From contig CAWUKT010000010.1 of NCBI GenBank assembly GCA_963923035.1, positions 1 to 64,000 on the forward strand: 64,000 nucleotides of DNA. The letters run 5' to 3'. The DNA comes from CAWUKT01 sp963923035. GTDB taxonomy: Bacteria; Bacteroidota; Bacteroidia; J057; JADKCL01. The number at the start of each line of letters is the position of its first letter. Position 1 is the first letter of the stretch. Positions 43,101 through 51,214 of this stretch are shown one piece after another. The notes below the pieces were generated by a model. That model saw only the letters and a list, made by a program, of their open reading frames with translations, searched no databases and had not been told where the DNA came from. The position numbers were made by a program, and so were the translations under genes.

Positions 43101-43931
43101 GGAGCCGTCCGGAGGCGTGTCGCAGACGCGGTCTCCATCGACCTGGCAATCGTCGTTTTTGCAACCGCCCTCAAAGGTATGGTACAGTCCCAGGTAATGG
43201 CCGACTTCGTGGGCGAGGACCTTGCTGGAATTGGGAGTGGTGCCGAAATAATTGAATTCGATGACAATGCCATCGTTGGGGGTACCATGCATGAAGGGAA
43301 AGGTCGCATATCCGGCCACTTTGGCACCGGCGGCCTGAGAAATCACATCGCGGACCACCCAGATATTGAGGTATTGGTCGGTCGGCCACTGACTGAGGCC
43401 CTTCATCTGGGCGTCCTGCGTCTCCCGCGTGAAAACGGTGAGGGGAGTGGCCACCCGGTTGATGCCATTGGTGGGTTGGCCCTGCGGATCGCGCTGGGCG
43501 AGGCAGAAGTCTATGTCAATGGAGGTGCCCGAGGGGGTCGTGTAGGGACCGACATTCGCGAAGGCAGCGTTGAGCTGGGAAATGGCGGTCAGGACCTGTT
43601 GGGCGGAGATGTTTTCGACGCTGTTGTTGTGGATGACGTGGACGACGACGGGAACGGTAAGGGTGGAGCGGCTGGTGGAAGGGGTAGGGGGTGAAGTGCG
43701 AAGGGATTGAAGGTAGAGGTACTCGTAAGAATGGAAACGGGAGGCGGCGGTAGGGTCTTGGTGGAGCAACAATTCCTGGTGGTGATCGGCGTCACAACCG
43801 GAAAAATGATGCTGCGGCGGTGACTCGGTGTCCCGCTTGGCCAAATCCAAGCCATATTGTTGAGCAGAAGCCTGAAATGCAAACAAAAGCACATATACGA
43901 CCACCCAACCTGGTTGTTTCCAGGAAGTCAT
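40128..43931 (-). CDS. M43 zinc metalloprotease with beta-propeller, PKD-like and T9SS domains
   Basis: 1267 residues. Signal peptide to about 23, propeptide, then the M43 (cytophagalysin/pappalysin) protease: HEVGHYLGLYH at 241-251 gives the three His ligands and Glu242, and DNYMDYG further on is the Met-turn. Residues about 355-525 hold two PKD-like domains (TFIWSVNGSQVSTAQNYSQTF, FDWLFNGNVAGTG). About 530-890 form a propeller-like domain starting WIFGDSAGFKV with EGCASISDENGNLLFYSNG. Further Ig-like repeats follow, each with CxG/VxLD(A)DQG strands, and the last 80 residues are a type A sorting domain. Secreted protease displayed on or released from the surface. The minus-strand box TATCTTTG (43971-43978) gives a leader of about 35 nt. 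Confidence 0.9.
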   Translation of the reverse strand: MTSWKQPGWVVVYVLLFAFQASAQQYGLDLAKRDTESPPQHHFSGCDADHHQELLLHQDPTAASRFHSYEYLYLQSLRTSPPTPSTSRSTLTVPVVVHVIHNNSVENISAQQVLTAISQLNAAFANVGPYTTPSGTSIDIDFCLAQRDPQGQPTNGINRVATPLTVFTRETQDAQMKGLSQWPTDQYLNIWVVRDVISQAAGAKVAGYATFPFMHGTPNDGIVIEFNYFGTTPNSSKVLAHEVGHYLGLYHTFEGGCKNDDCQVDGDRVCDTPPDGSTAAATTFVNSCQSDGDDQSNANPFRSAGLGGLGDQPDPFDNYMDYGALTVLAKFTPGQKDRMRGQLLQFRASLLNNLACTTPCLTQVQSAFSTSADTVVIGSTINFTNQSSGASTFIWSVNGSQVSTAQNYSQTFNQTGFYTIQLEAGNGQNGCERTIEKTVLVKCDAEASFIVNKSQLLPGETLNLTSTSSNANQFDWLFNGNVAGTGASVSTQFSQPGGIGIQLVATSSQCQDSSAIQFIEVSRCGVDMHTLSWIFGDSAGFKVTSDSTLPLAGGKPDTYEGCASISDENGNLLFYSNGSTVWDRANFPMVNGTGLIGNKSASQGVVIVPWPGNPLKYFLFTSDAIENTFFQGLRYSVVDMSVSNGLGDIDPAQKNVMLGTFKCEMVAAVQHDNGRDFWLVTHEAFNNNFNSFLITPAGVNPVPVVTPLGPSMMLPTGAFKVSPNREKVAISMNEINTRSLAVLDFDATTGKFANPFYVPINPTRQVYGVEWSPDNSKVYFTTLYDLFQIDMTQPTPQDIINSQTLIYGSQFLDALSLQRAENGNIYVTAGQVPKLHVIAQPNEPGPLCGFQFQGYDLHGANGFWGLPNFYVSQAREVDFVELNGPMQFCEGAAGAVFEATKTGPGQSIQWSLNRPGNVQPNTVSDSLAEIVFDQAGLTAVVAERSSNCGISQDTVWVDVLARPQSTLVDDTTVCPGTLFPLTASNDTATTFQWNTGATSPTIFPAQPGPYAVRMENSSGCVTEDSLQLDFHPANVPVIDLGSDTSVCEGSVVILDADQGTDYDYLWQDGSNLPSLTTTSEGTYFVEVTDICGNVARDTVVVRDTNTVYLNLGPENQEICDTVELTVGADYSKVLWEDGSTSGDRKITQPGTYSVEVTSTGGCIGRDTITYLPCTSVNVLHGMDMTFQVFPNPTSGPARVRMEGLPIGQQAELDVVDALGRILMTQACDDQELAAGVTLPLEKLAAGMYYVRLTLNGQEWQERIQVLR

Positions 43932-44242
43932 AAAATTCCAGCCTTATTAAGATTTTCAAATTGAGCTCTACAAAGATAGAAAATCCTTGCAATTTGTAAA
44001 ATTTTCTTGCTTGGTTTCCAAGGCCCAAGGAGCTATTTCTTCTCCTCCAGCCGACCGCTCACCCTCTACAACGAATTTTCCAACCCCTTGGTCGATGGAC
44101 CTTACGGGCAGCCCCCCTTGTATTTTTCTTTATCAACCCAATAATTCCCATTTTTTGATGTAAGAGATTTTGCTTAATTGCCAGAAGTTTGGCGGGGATT
44201 ATTCTGATATCTTGCCGACTTTACGTGCTTAATCCTGCATTC
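43932..44242. other. Divergent intergenic region with a -7 box
   Basis: 311 bases between the M43 gene (-) and the acyltransferase gene (+). Minus-strand TATCTTTG at 43971-43978 is a perfect -7 box for the protease. On the plus strand TATCTTGC near 44209 may serve the acyltransferase. No gene seen. Confidence 0.5.
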
Positions 44243-45928
44243 ATGGCCGATTCACCTCCAAGTCCGTATGTACCAGCCCCATTTCCCATGGTCCAACCGG
44301 ACATCACTCAATGGCCCATCTACCAGCTCAGCAAGAATCGGGACCAATTGGTAGAAGGGGTCATCGCGGAATCCATGGAAAAATTGTATTCCGGCATCGC
44401 CCTCAAGGACCTGGCCCTGGTCGCCGATACCTATTTCCAGGAGCGCCGACGCATGACCGAAGAGCCCTGGAAAGTCGATCCGCCGGACGAAGAGGCCTTC
44501 TTCAAACAACTCAAGCGCGACCTCCAGGGAGCCGCCGCCGGAAACGAAGGCGACCCCGCCAAGGCCCGCGAGTTGCTCCACCTCCTGGTCGAGCGCTATA
44601 CCAATGAAATCGTCGGCAGCTTCAAACAGCGCACCTACCGCCTCGCCCGCGGACTCGCCAATTTCGGATTTGCCCGCCTCTTCAATACCTTTTCCAAAGA
44701 CCTGCTCCGACCCATCAGCGTTCAGCAACAACAGCTCATGACCCGGATGCAGATCACCGGAGCCATCGACCAGGTCCGCCACCTCGCCACCAAGGGCACC
44801 ATTATCCTGCTGCCCACCCACTTCAGCAACCTCGATTCCATCGTCGTCGGCTGGGCCATCGAGGCCCTCGGACTGCCGCCCTTCACCTACGGTGCCGGCA
44901 TCAACCTCTTTGGCCATCCGCTGCTGTCCTATTTCATGCACCGCCTCGGCGCCTACCGGGTCGACCGGCGCAAGAAGACCAAACTGTACCTGACGGTCCT
45001 GAAAACCTACGCCGAATACATCGTCCGGCAAGGGGCCCATACCCTGTTCTTCCCGGGTGGAACCCGTTCCCGCTCCGGCGGAATCGAAACCCGCCTGAAA
45101 CTCGGTCTGCTGGGAACCACGATTGAGGCCCAGCGCCGCCTGATCCTCGAGAATCCCGAGAAGCCCCATACCTTATATGTAGTGCCGCTCGTGATGAGCT
45201 ACCACAATGTCCTCGAGGGCCAGCCGCTGATCGAGCAGCACCTCAAGAAGGAGGGCAAGCAACAGTATGTCCTCGTCAAGGACGACTTCAGGAACCTGAA
45301 CAAGACCAGCAAATTCGTCTGGAACTTTATCCGCAATGCCTCGGGCATGGCCTTCTCCTTTGGGGAGCCGCGCGACCTCTTTGGCAACCGCCTCAATGAG
45401 GATGGCCGCAGCATCGACCAACATGGTCGGTTGGTCAACCTGGCCGACTATTTCCGGCACGGCGGCGACATCACCCAGGATTTCCAGCGCAACCAGGCCT
45501 ATACCCGCCTGCTCGGGGAGCATGTCCTCAAGGAATACTATTCCATCAACATCGTCTTCAACAGCCACCTTGTCGCATTCGCCGCCTTCGAATACATCTA
45601 CCAGAAGGAGGGCATCGACAAGTACCGTTTGTTTACGCGGGAGCAGGCCAACCTGATCATTCCGGAAGGAAAGTTCCTGGAGATTGTCGACCGGCTGCTG
45701 AATAAATTGAAGGAAATGGAACGCCAGGGAAGGGTGAAACTGGCCGTCCACATGCGGAAATCCGTTTCGGAAATTGTCCGGGAAGGGATCGCCAATCTGT
45801 CGGGCTACCACGTCAAGAAGCCCATTGTGCGGACCGAGAACGGGCACATCACCACCGAAAACATCAAATTGCTGTACTATTACCACAACCGTCTGAATGG
45901 CTATGAACTCCATCGATTCATCTTCTGA
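44243..45928 (+). CDS. Glycerol-3-phosphate/lysophospholipid acyltransferase (PlsC superfamily)
   Basis: 561 residues from the ATG at 44243. The acyltransferase domain sits centrally: THFSNLD gives the catalytic HX4D (His193, Asp198), TLFFPGGTRSRSG is the substrate-binding block corresponding to the FPEGTRS motif, and LYVVPLVMSYHNVLEG follows. The N-terminal 180 residues and C-terminal 200 residues are helical extensions, closer to the large GPAT/DHAPAT type than to the 240-residue PlsC. The downstream gpsA makes sn-glycerol-3-phosphate and overlaps by 32 nt. Inference: first acylation of G3P in phospholipid synthesis, inner-membrane associated. Confidence 0.88.
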   Translation: MADSPPSPYVPAPFPMVQPDITQWPIYQLSKNRDQLVEGVIAESMEKLYSGIALKDLALVADTYFQERRRMTEEPWKVDPPDEEAFFKQLKRDLQGAAAGNEGDPAKARELLHLLVERYTNEIVGSFKQRTYRLARGLANFGFARLFNTFSKDLLRPISVQQQQLMTRMQITGAIDQVRHLATKGTIILLPTHFSNLDSIVVGWAIEALGLPPFTYGAGINLFGHPLLSYFMHRLGAYRVDRRKKTKLYLTVLKTYAEYIVRQGAHTLFFPGGTRSRSGGIETRLKLGLLGTTIEAQRRLILENPEKPHTLYVVPLVMSYHNVLEGQPLIEQHLKKEGKQQYVLVKDDFRNLNKTSKFVWNFIRNASGMAFSFGEPRDLFGNRLNEDGRSIDQHGRLVNLADYFRHGGDITQDFQRNQAYTRLLGEHVLKEYYSINIVFNSHLVAFAAFEYIYQKEGIDKYRLFTREQANLIIPEGKFLEIVDRLLNKLKEMERQGRVKLAVHMRKSVSEIVREGIANLSGYHVKKPIVRTENGHITTENIKLLYYYHNRLNGYELHRFIF

Positions 45929-46967
45929 ACCCCGCCCCGTCGGTGTGATCGGGTCCGGTAGTTTCGGAAAATGTGTCGCCAATCTCCTGGCGGTCAACGC
46001 GCCCGTATTGCTCCATGTCCGCCGCGACAATGTCTACGAGGCCATCCAGGTGCAGCGCCACCACAACGGACAGGACATCCACCCCAATATTACGGCCACC
46101 CGCGACATCGCCGAGATCGCGGAAAAATGCGATCTGATTTTCCCCATCGTCCCCTCCAAGGCCTTTCGCCGGATGATGGCGGACCTGTCGCACCACCTGC
46201 GTCCTTCCCATATCCTGATTCACGGCACCAAAGGCCTGGACGTGGTCTTGTCGGAGGAGGAAAAAGACAATCCGGCCGACCTGATCCTGCCCCGCGAGCG
46301 GGTCAAGACCATGAGCGAGGTGATCCGCGAAGAGAGCAATGTCCTCCGGGTCGGAGCCATTTCCGGACCGAATCTGGCCCGGGAAATCTCAGCCGGACTG
46401 CCTTCCGGAACGGTCATCGCCAGTCGCTTCGAAGAAGTTATCCAGCGGGGCCGGGAAGCCTTGAAGTCTCCGCGTTTCATGGCCTTCAAGAACCACGACC
46501 TTACGGGCGTGGAAGTCTCCGGGGTGTTCAAGAACATCCTCGCCCTCGGATCGGGCATGATCAGCGGCTTGGAATTGGGGGAGAATGCCCGCGCGCTGAT
46601 GATCACCCGGGGCTGGCAGGAACTGATGCGCCTGGCCGACCTGTTTGGCAGCGACAAGAATGCCTTCATGGGATTGGCGGGGATCGGCGACATGATCGCG
46701 ACCTGTTCGAGCCCTTTGAGCCGGAACTATACGGTGGGCTACCGCTTGGCGCAGGGGGAGACCCTGGCCCAGATCGTGGAGACGATGGAGGAAGTGGCCG
46801 AAGGCGTCCGGACCGTGATGACGGTCATGGGCCTGGTGCGCTACCACGACATTGCCGCGCCCATCACCGAGGCCTTCCACGCCGTTTTGTTCCGCGACCT
46901 GCCCATCCGCGACGCCGTCCACCAGCTCTTGACCGAGAAACACGGCAAGGACGTCGACTTCCTGTGA
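45897..46967 (+). CDS. gpsA: NAD(P)-dependent glycerol-3-phosphate dehydrogenase
   Basis: 356 residues from the ATG at 45897; the ATG two codons later is also possible. Rossmann motif PVGVIGSGSFGKCVA at 14-28, substrate loop LIHGTKGLDVV, the GPNLAREISAGLPSG strand with the NAD/substrate-binding residues, and the catalytic-lysine helix in DLTGVEVSGVFKNILALGSGM (Lys of VFKN). Reduces dihydroxyacetone phosphate to sn-glycerol-3-phosphate. The 32-nt overlap with the acyltransferase gene couples supply and use of G3P. Confidence 0.95.
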   Translation: MAMNSIDSSSEPRPVGVIGSGSFGKCVANLLAVNAPVLLHVRRDNVYEAIQVQRHHNGQDIHPNITATRDIAEIAEKCDLIFPIVPSKAFRRMMADLSHHLRPSHILIHGTKGLDVVLSEEEKDNPADLILPRERVKTMSEVIREESNVLRVGAISGPNLAREISAGLPSGTVIASRFEEVIQRGREALKSPRFMAFKNHDLTGVEVSGVFKNILALGSGMISGLELGENARALMITRGWQELMRLADLFGSDKNAFMGLAGIGDMIATCSSPLSRNYTVGYRLAQGETLAQIVETMEEVAEGVRTVMTVMGLVRYHDIAAPITEAFHAVLFRDLPIRDAVHQLLTEKHGKDVDFL

Positions 46968-46989
46968 TGGACTTCCGTATCTTCGGAGC

Positions 46990-47478
46990 ATGAAACGGGT
47001 CCTCTCATTTTCCGTTTTCCTATTCTTTTTCCTCTCCCTCAGCGCCCAATCTCCCCCGACGGTGCGGGTAGCCGTGTTCATTGCCCCCACCTGTCCCATT
47101 TGCCAACAATACACCCCGACGCTCTCCCAACTGCAAGCCGATTTCCCTTCGGTGGACTGGCAAGCCTATGTCCCCGGCCCGGTCTCTCGCCGGGCAATCC
47201 GTCAATTTCGCCAGCACTATGACTTTGCCCTGCCTGTAAGTCGCGACAAAAGCGGCCAGCAAGTCGCCGCCAATGGGGTTCAAATTACGCCCGAAGTGGT
47301 TGTCTGGAAAGGGGAGGAAATGGTGTACCGGGGACGGATCGACAATGGATGGGTGGAGCTGGGAAAACGCCGGGGCGTGGTCACCGAACACGATCTACGG
47401 GTGGTGCTGGAAGAATTGGGCAATGGGAAAACGCCCGCTTTCCGGGAAACGGAAGCGGTGGGGTGTATGATTGAGTAA
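46990..47478 (+). CDS. Secreted thioredoxin-like protein
   Basis: 162 residues. Signal peptide MKRVLSFSVFLFFFLSLSAQ. Redox motif CPIC in FIAPTCPICQQYTP (about residues 35-38), followed by SQLQADFPSVDWQAYVPG and the cis-Pro region VQITPEVVVWKG. This is the redoxin layout seen in periplasmic thiol proteins; the C-terminal VGCMIE is typical of Bacteroidota members and adds one more Cys. Likely a periplasmic disulfide or peroxide-related protein. TATCTTCG lies 4 nt before the ATG, so it may have its own promoter 22 nt after gpsA. Confidence 0.82.
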   Translation: MKRVLSFSVFLFFFLSLSAQSPPTVRVAVFIAPTCPICQQYTPTLSQLQADFPSVDWQAYVPGPVSRRAIRQFRQHYDFALPVSRDKSGQQVAANGVQITPEVVVWKGEEMVYRGRIDNGWVELGKRRGVVTEHDLRVVLEELGNGKTPAFRETEAVGCMIE

Positions 47479-47480
47479 AT

Positions 47481-47924
47481 TCAGTGGAGCCAGGCGGAAA
47501 TGGGCTGGGCGATTCCGCTACCGATGAGGGACCAGATCAGGATGGACGCGGCTTGGTAAATGAAGACGCGGTTTTTGTTGCGGTAAAGCCGGCAGCTGAG
47601 CATGGTGCCGATGGGAATGGTGAGGAACCACGGCGTGATGAAGGCGATGCCCGCCAATCCAAAGCGACGTTTGACCTTGACGATGAACCGGCTCATCCGG
47701 GTGAAGGTGCGCTTTTTCTTTTTCTTCGGGAAAATGCTCTGATAGAATTTTTGAGCGGTATGGGAAAGGAAAATGAAGAAGGCAACCCCCATGATTCCCC
47801 CCAAAGCCGGATACAGGAAGGCTTCGATATAGGAATAGTTGTAGGTCGCGGCGGTGGCGAATCCAAAAAGATGTTTCACGGAACTAATTCCGATGGTCGA
47901 CAGGGCGGCCAGTACTTCTTCCAT
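47481..47924 (-). CDS. Small integral membrane protein
   Basis: 147 residues with three or four hydrophobic helices (about 32-56, 85-110, 115-140) and a Lys-rich cytosolic loop (PKKKKKRTFTRMSRF). The sequence RFGLAGIAFITPWFLTIPIGTMLSCRLYRNK resembles a re-entrant Pro/Gly loop as found in DedA- or small-export-type membrane proteins, but I cannot assign a family with confidence. Stop lies 2 bases from the redoxin-like gene's stop (convergent). Confidence 0.68.
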   Translation of the reverse strand: MEEVLAALSTIGISSVKHLFGFATAATYNYSYIEAFLYPALGGIMGVAFFIFLSHTAQKFYQSIFPKKKKKRTFTRMSRFIVKVKRRFGLAGIAFITPWFLTIPIGTMLSCRLYRNKNRVFIYQAASILIWSLIGSGIAQPISAWLH

Positions 47925-48141
47925 TTACAGACAATTCAAAAATTTCCAACCGAAAAAAACAAATGAGCTTTTGACACTTAAATATAAGTCAAGTTCTCCT
48001 TTCATTGTTTCCCATTTTTCCCCAATTCGCCCTAGTTTTCCCCATTTCTGTCTTCCCTTCACCCCGACCACCCGTAATTGCCTCCTTAGGAGGTGTATTC
48101 GAAGACTTTTTTCTTAATTTCGCCGAAATAATTGCATTGCC

Positions 48142-48519
48142 ATGCCCTTTATCATTACCAAAAAGTTTGATTTCGAAGCTGCCCACTTTATCCCTGCGTT
48201 CCCCGAAGGCCACAAATGCCGCCGGATGCACGGACATAGTTTCAAGGTCGAGGTCAAGCTGGAAGGGGAGTTTGATGCAGAGATGGGCATCCTGATGGAC
48301 TTCGCGGACATCAAAAAGGTGGTCAAGCCCTATATCGACTACCTCGACCATACCTGCCTCAACGAGCTCGGCGATGAGGATGACATTCCCCTCCTTCAGA
48401 ATCCCACGTCCGAAAATATCTGTCTCTGGCTGTACAAGGAATTGGCGCCCAAATTGCCGATGCTACGGAGCATTGTGGTCCACGAGACCTGCACCAGCGG
48501 CTGCGAGTACTTTGAGTGA
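48142..48519 (+). CDS. queD: 6-carboxytetrahydropterin synthase (QueD/PTPS family)
   Basis: 125 residues, the short bacterial QueD form. Zinc ligands: His15 (FEAAHFIP) and His30/His32 (MHGHSF). Catalytic Cys26 in HKCRRMHGHS. NPTSENICLWLY and VHETCTSGCEY carry the conserved glutamate and C-terminal pterin-binding residues. Converts 7,8-dihydroneopterin triphosphate to 6-carboxytetrahydropterin for queuosine synthesis; QueC and QueE are not in the window. Convergent with the next gene, stops adjacent. Confidence 0.93.
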   Translation: MPFIITKKFDFEAAHFIPAFPEGHKCRRMHGHSFKVEVKLEGEFDAEMGILMDFADIKKVVKPYIDYLDHTCLNELGDEDDIPLLQNPTSENICLWLYKELAPKLPMLRSIVVHETCTSGCEYFE

Positions 48520-50457
48520 TCAGCGCCCCCGAATCACATCAATCGTCTTTTCCGGCTCCGGCCCATTCAATTGCTCCCATACCTGTGGGAGCTTGCTATT
48601 TTGGGGATCCACCTGCATCCAACGTCCGCAATAGCTCCGGGCCGCATCGTACTTCCCGGCGGCCACGGAAACTTCTGTCGCCGTCCGCAGCGCCGTTTTG
48701 ATATCCGGATGCCCCATTTGAACCAACCGGTCCACCATGGAATACGCCCCTTTATAATCCTTCTGGACGTACTTCACCGAAATGAGGTTGAAGGTCGCCG
48801 TCCGGAAGAGCGGGTCCATTTCCAAGGCTTCCATCAGGAGACGTTCGGCCTCGGGACTTCCCAAATCATTGTCCGTCTTGAATCCCGCCAATTCATTCAG
48901 CAAACCCGCCATCTCCACATCGTTGCCCGGGGCTGACCAGGGCCGCAATTCATCGATGACCTCGGTCAATCGGGCGTCCTGCTCGGCGGGCGGCAGGTTG
49001 TTGATCGGGGAAATCAAGCTGGAGCTCGCCCCGATATAATAGGTCTTGTAAATCCAGGTGCCCATCGCAAAGACGCGCTTCCGGACCGAAGGCTCGTGGG
49101 CGTGCAGGACCAGCATCGAGGCGGTCAGTCCCGCCAATCCAATCACAGCAGAAGGCCACCAACGCGGCCCATCGGATTTGATTTCCCGAACCAACAACAA
49201 TCCCAACAACAGCAGCGGCACCGCCGGAATCATCATCAGGTCCCAATCAATGGGCATCGACAGGAGGGGATTGAGCAGGAAAAAGGTCCCGACAAAGGCC
49301 AGGGCATTGAAGGCCGTGATCAGCACCGGCAACCGGTGTTCCAATTTCTTTTTCCCCAGCACCACCGCACTCCCCGCCAGCACGAGGACCAGCCCCGCCG
49401 AATAGGAGAGGAGCAGGTTGAACAGGTCGATGAAGTGGTTGGGGGAAAACAGGTTGTAGCGGTCGTAAGGGGCGGGTTCGGAAGAAATGACGGGGAGAAA
49501 CAGGCGCTCGGTGATGATTTCTTTTTCGTAGGACCGCGGCCCCACCCATTCCCAGTCCATCAGGTACAGGTAACCCAGGGCTCCAGCCAGGGCCATCGGT
49601 GCCAGGGCATATTTGAGGCCGTTTCGAAAGGTCCATTTCTCTAATTTCAGGTTCGGCAGGAAGGCCAGGACCAAGGCCAAGAGGAGGGAAGGAGCCAGGG
49701 CCAATGCACTGATGTGGAAGAAATAGCTCCCCAACCAGAGGGGCAGTAAAATCAAAGCCCACCACCATTGGCGGGATTGGAGGAAACGGATCAGGACCAA
49801 TCCGAAGGTCATTTGGAGGGTGACCGAGAGGAAATAGGTCTCCGAATGGCCGGGAAACAACAGAATCAGCGGACCGCCCAGGAAGACGACCAGCATGGCC
49901 AGCCGCCAGGGACCGCTCGAAATCCATTTGAAGGTCGTTTGACACCACAGAAAGCATACCCCAACGGCCAGGATGGCTTCGAGTCCCCGGAGGAAGACGT
50001 CGCCGGGCACCTCGAACATCCACGAACCCAGGTGGACCAGACCGTAAAAATGGTAGTAAGACGCCTTGGGTTCGGTAATCGGATAGCCCAGCTCCTGCAT
50101 AATGCCCGGGTCCCATTCCGTCAATGTCATGGAAATTTTGGGGAGGACAAAGGGCGCGTCGCCGTAAAGGTCCGGCGATAGGGGCAGGGTATAGCAAATC
50201 AGGCCGTAGACCAGGGAAATCACAAGGGGAACGCTCCATTGGAACTGGGCTGGAATCGGGGAGCGGCGGTCCTTCAGCCAAAAGCCGAGGAAGGCCAGGC
50301 CCGCCACCAATCCGAGCAGGAGCAGGCTCCGGGCGGGAGGGAGGAAGGCAAATGAATTCAGGCCCCAGAAGGGCTCCGGAACGATGGCCGCGACGACAAA
50401 CAGCAGGGCCAATACGCCGGTGATGCCTGCAAGAATGCTATGTTGACGATTTCCCAT
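48520..50457 (-). CDS. Polytopic membrane protein with C-terminal TPR-like domain
   Basis: 645 residues. About 12 hydrophobic helices up to residue 460. The first periplasmic loop has YGDAPFVLPKISMTLTEWDPG and PKASYYHFYG, loosely like GT-C glycosyltransferases, though no sure catalytic D-E/D-D pair can be named. The C-terminal ~140 residues are soluble, with TPR-like helices (AERLLMEALEMDPLFRTATFNLI, YDAARSYCGRWMQVDPQNSK). Possibly an O-glycosylation or polymer-assembly protein; confidence low. Second gene after the beta-barrel-like gene (6-nt gap). Confidence 0.65.
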   Translation of the reverse strand: MGNRQHSILAGITGVLALLFVVAAIVPEPFWGLNSFAFLPPARSLLLLGLVAGLAFLGFWLKDRRSPIPAQFQWSVPLVISLVYGLICYTLPLSPDLYGDAPFVLPKISMTLTEWDPGIMQELGYPITEPKASYYHFYGLVHLGSWMFEVPGDVFLRGLEAILAVGVCFLWCQTTFKWISSGPWRLAMLVVFLGGPLILLFPGHSETYFLSVTLQMTFGLVLIRFLQSRQWWWALILLPLWLGSYFFHISALALAPSLLLALVLAFLPNLKLEKWTFRNGLKYALAPMALAGALGYLYLMDWEWVGPRSYEKEIITERLFLPVISSEPAPYDRYNLFSPNHFIDLFNLLLSYSAGLVLVLAGSAVVLGKKKLEHRLPVLITAFNALAFVGTFFLLNPLLSMPIDWDLMMIPAVPLLLLGLLLVREIKSDGPRWWPSAVIGLAGLTASMLVLHAHEPSVRKRVFAMGTWIYKTYYIGASSSLISPINNLPPAEQDARLTEVIDELRPWSAPGNDVEMAGLLNELAGFKTDNDLGSPEAERLLMEALEMDPLFRTATFNLISVKYVQKDYKGAYSMVDRLVQMGHPDIKTALRTATEVSVAAGKYDAARSYCGRWMQVDPQNSKLPQVWEQLNGPEPEKTIDVIRGR

Positions 50458-50463
50458 TTGACG

Positions 50464-51126
50464 TTATTCCTCCTTGCCAAACAGCTTGTTGATGATATAG
50501 CCAGTGAATATTTTGATGGCAAATGAATAGGTCGGCGCGTTGAAGTCCTCGCGCACGTATTGGTTGCCCCGGATCATTTGCCTGAATCCCACGCCCGCTC
50601 CCAAACCGATCCAGGGGAATATTTTATAGTGTCCCTGCACCCCCAACTCCGTGAGCACCACCGTCCGCAGGGTAAACGCATCGATGGGTCCGATGGCTTC
50701 GTACTGGGAATCGCCCACGCCCAGGTGGAGCGGAAAACTCACCTCCCAGCGCCGGGTCGACAACAAAACGGGCTCCACAAAGAAGGTCATGTAATTGAAG
50801 CGGAGCCGGGCGAGGACGGTATCGGGTTCCTGGGTTTGGGGATCGTTGAAGAAAAAGGTCCGGTAGAAGGGAGAACGGAGAAAATAAATGCCGAATCCGG
50901 TGCGGATCTTTCCGTCCATTTCCACGCCCGCCCGCGCGCCCAGGATTTTCACGTCCCGGTTGCTGACAAAAGACCGGCGGGAATCGAATCCACAAATGAT
51001 CTTGGACTCGCCCGAAAGAAAAGCCTTTCGAATGTCCGAGGGTCGGTTGATGATCTGGGCGGAGGTGTCCACCCAGCTCAATGCCGTGATAACCAGGCCC
51101 AAAAGCATGACGAGGATCATTTTCAC
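50464..51126 (-). CDS. Secreted, possibly outer-membrane beta-barrel protein
   Basis: 220 residues from a GTG at 51126 (MKMILVM...), or 218 from the ATG at 51120. The GTG is favoured because TAAATTGC lies exactly 4 nt before it, as in trpS. Signal peptide ending near TSAQ. The mature part shows alternating hydrophobic strands with aromatic girdles (GIYFLRSPFYRTFFF, RLRFNYMTFFVEPVLL, GLGAGVGFRQM, SFAIKIFTGYIINK), typical of small outer-membrane barrels, with no recognised family. Upstream member of a unit with the polytopic membrane protein. Confidence 0.65.
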   Translation of the reverse strand: MKMILVMLLGLVITALSWVDTSAQIINRPSDIRKAFLSGESKIICGFDSRRSFVSNRDVKILGARAGVEMDGKIRTGFGIYFLRSPFYRTFFFNDPQTQEPDTVLARLRFNYMTFFVEPVLLSTRRWEVSFPLHLGVGDSQYEAIGPIDAFTLRTVVLTELGVQGHYKIFPWIGLGAGVGFRQMIRGNQYVREDFNAPTYSFAIKIFTGYIINKLFGKEE

Positions 51127-51178
51127 GGCTGCAATTTAGCCAAAATTACAGGTCTCGCCTTCCCCTTATCCACATACC

Positions 51179-51210
51179 TTGCTCCGTGCCACAACATTTG
51201 ACTACTTTTG
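51179..51210 (+). promoter_or_regulatory. cmk promoter, leaderless geometry
   Basis: TTG (51179-51181), 21-nt spacer, TACTTTTG (51203-51210), then CGGC and the ATG at 51215. Perfect TAnnTTTG; transcription is expected to begin at or next to the start codon. Confidence 0.6.
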
Positions 51211-51214
51211 CGGC

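Noticed and set aside
40071..43694. Long plus-strand frames opposite the M43 protease
   Set aside because: Antisense shadows; the minus strand has signal peptide, HExxH and sorting domain in one frame.
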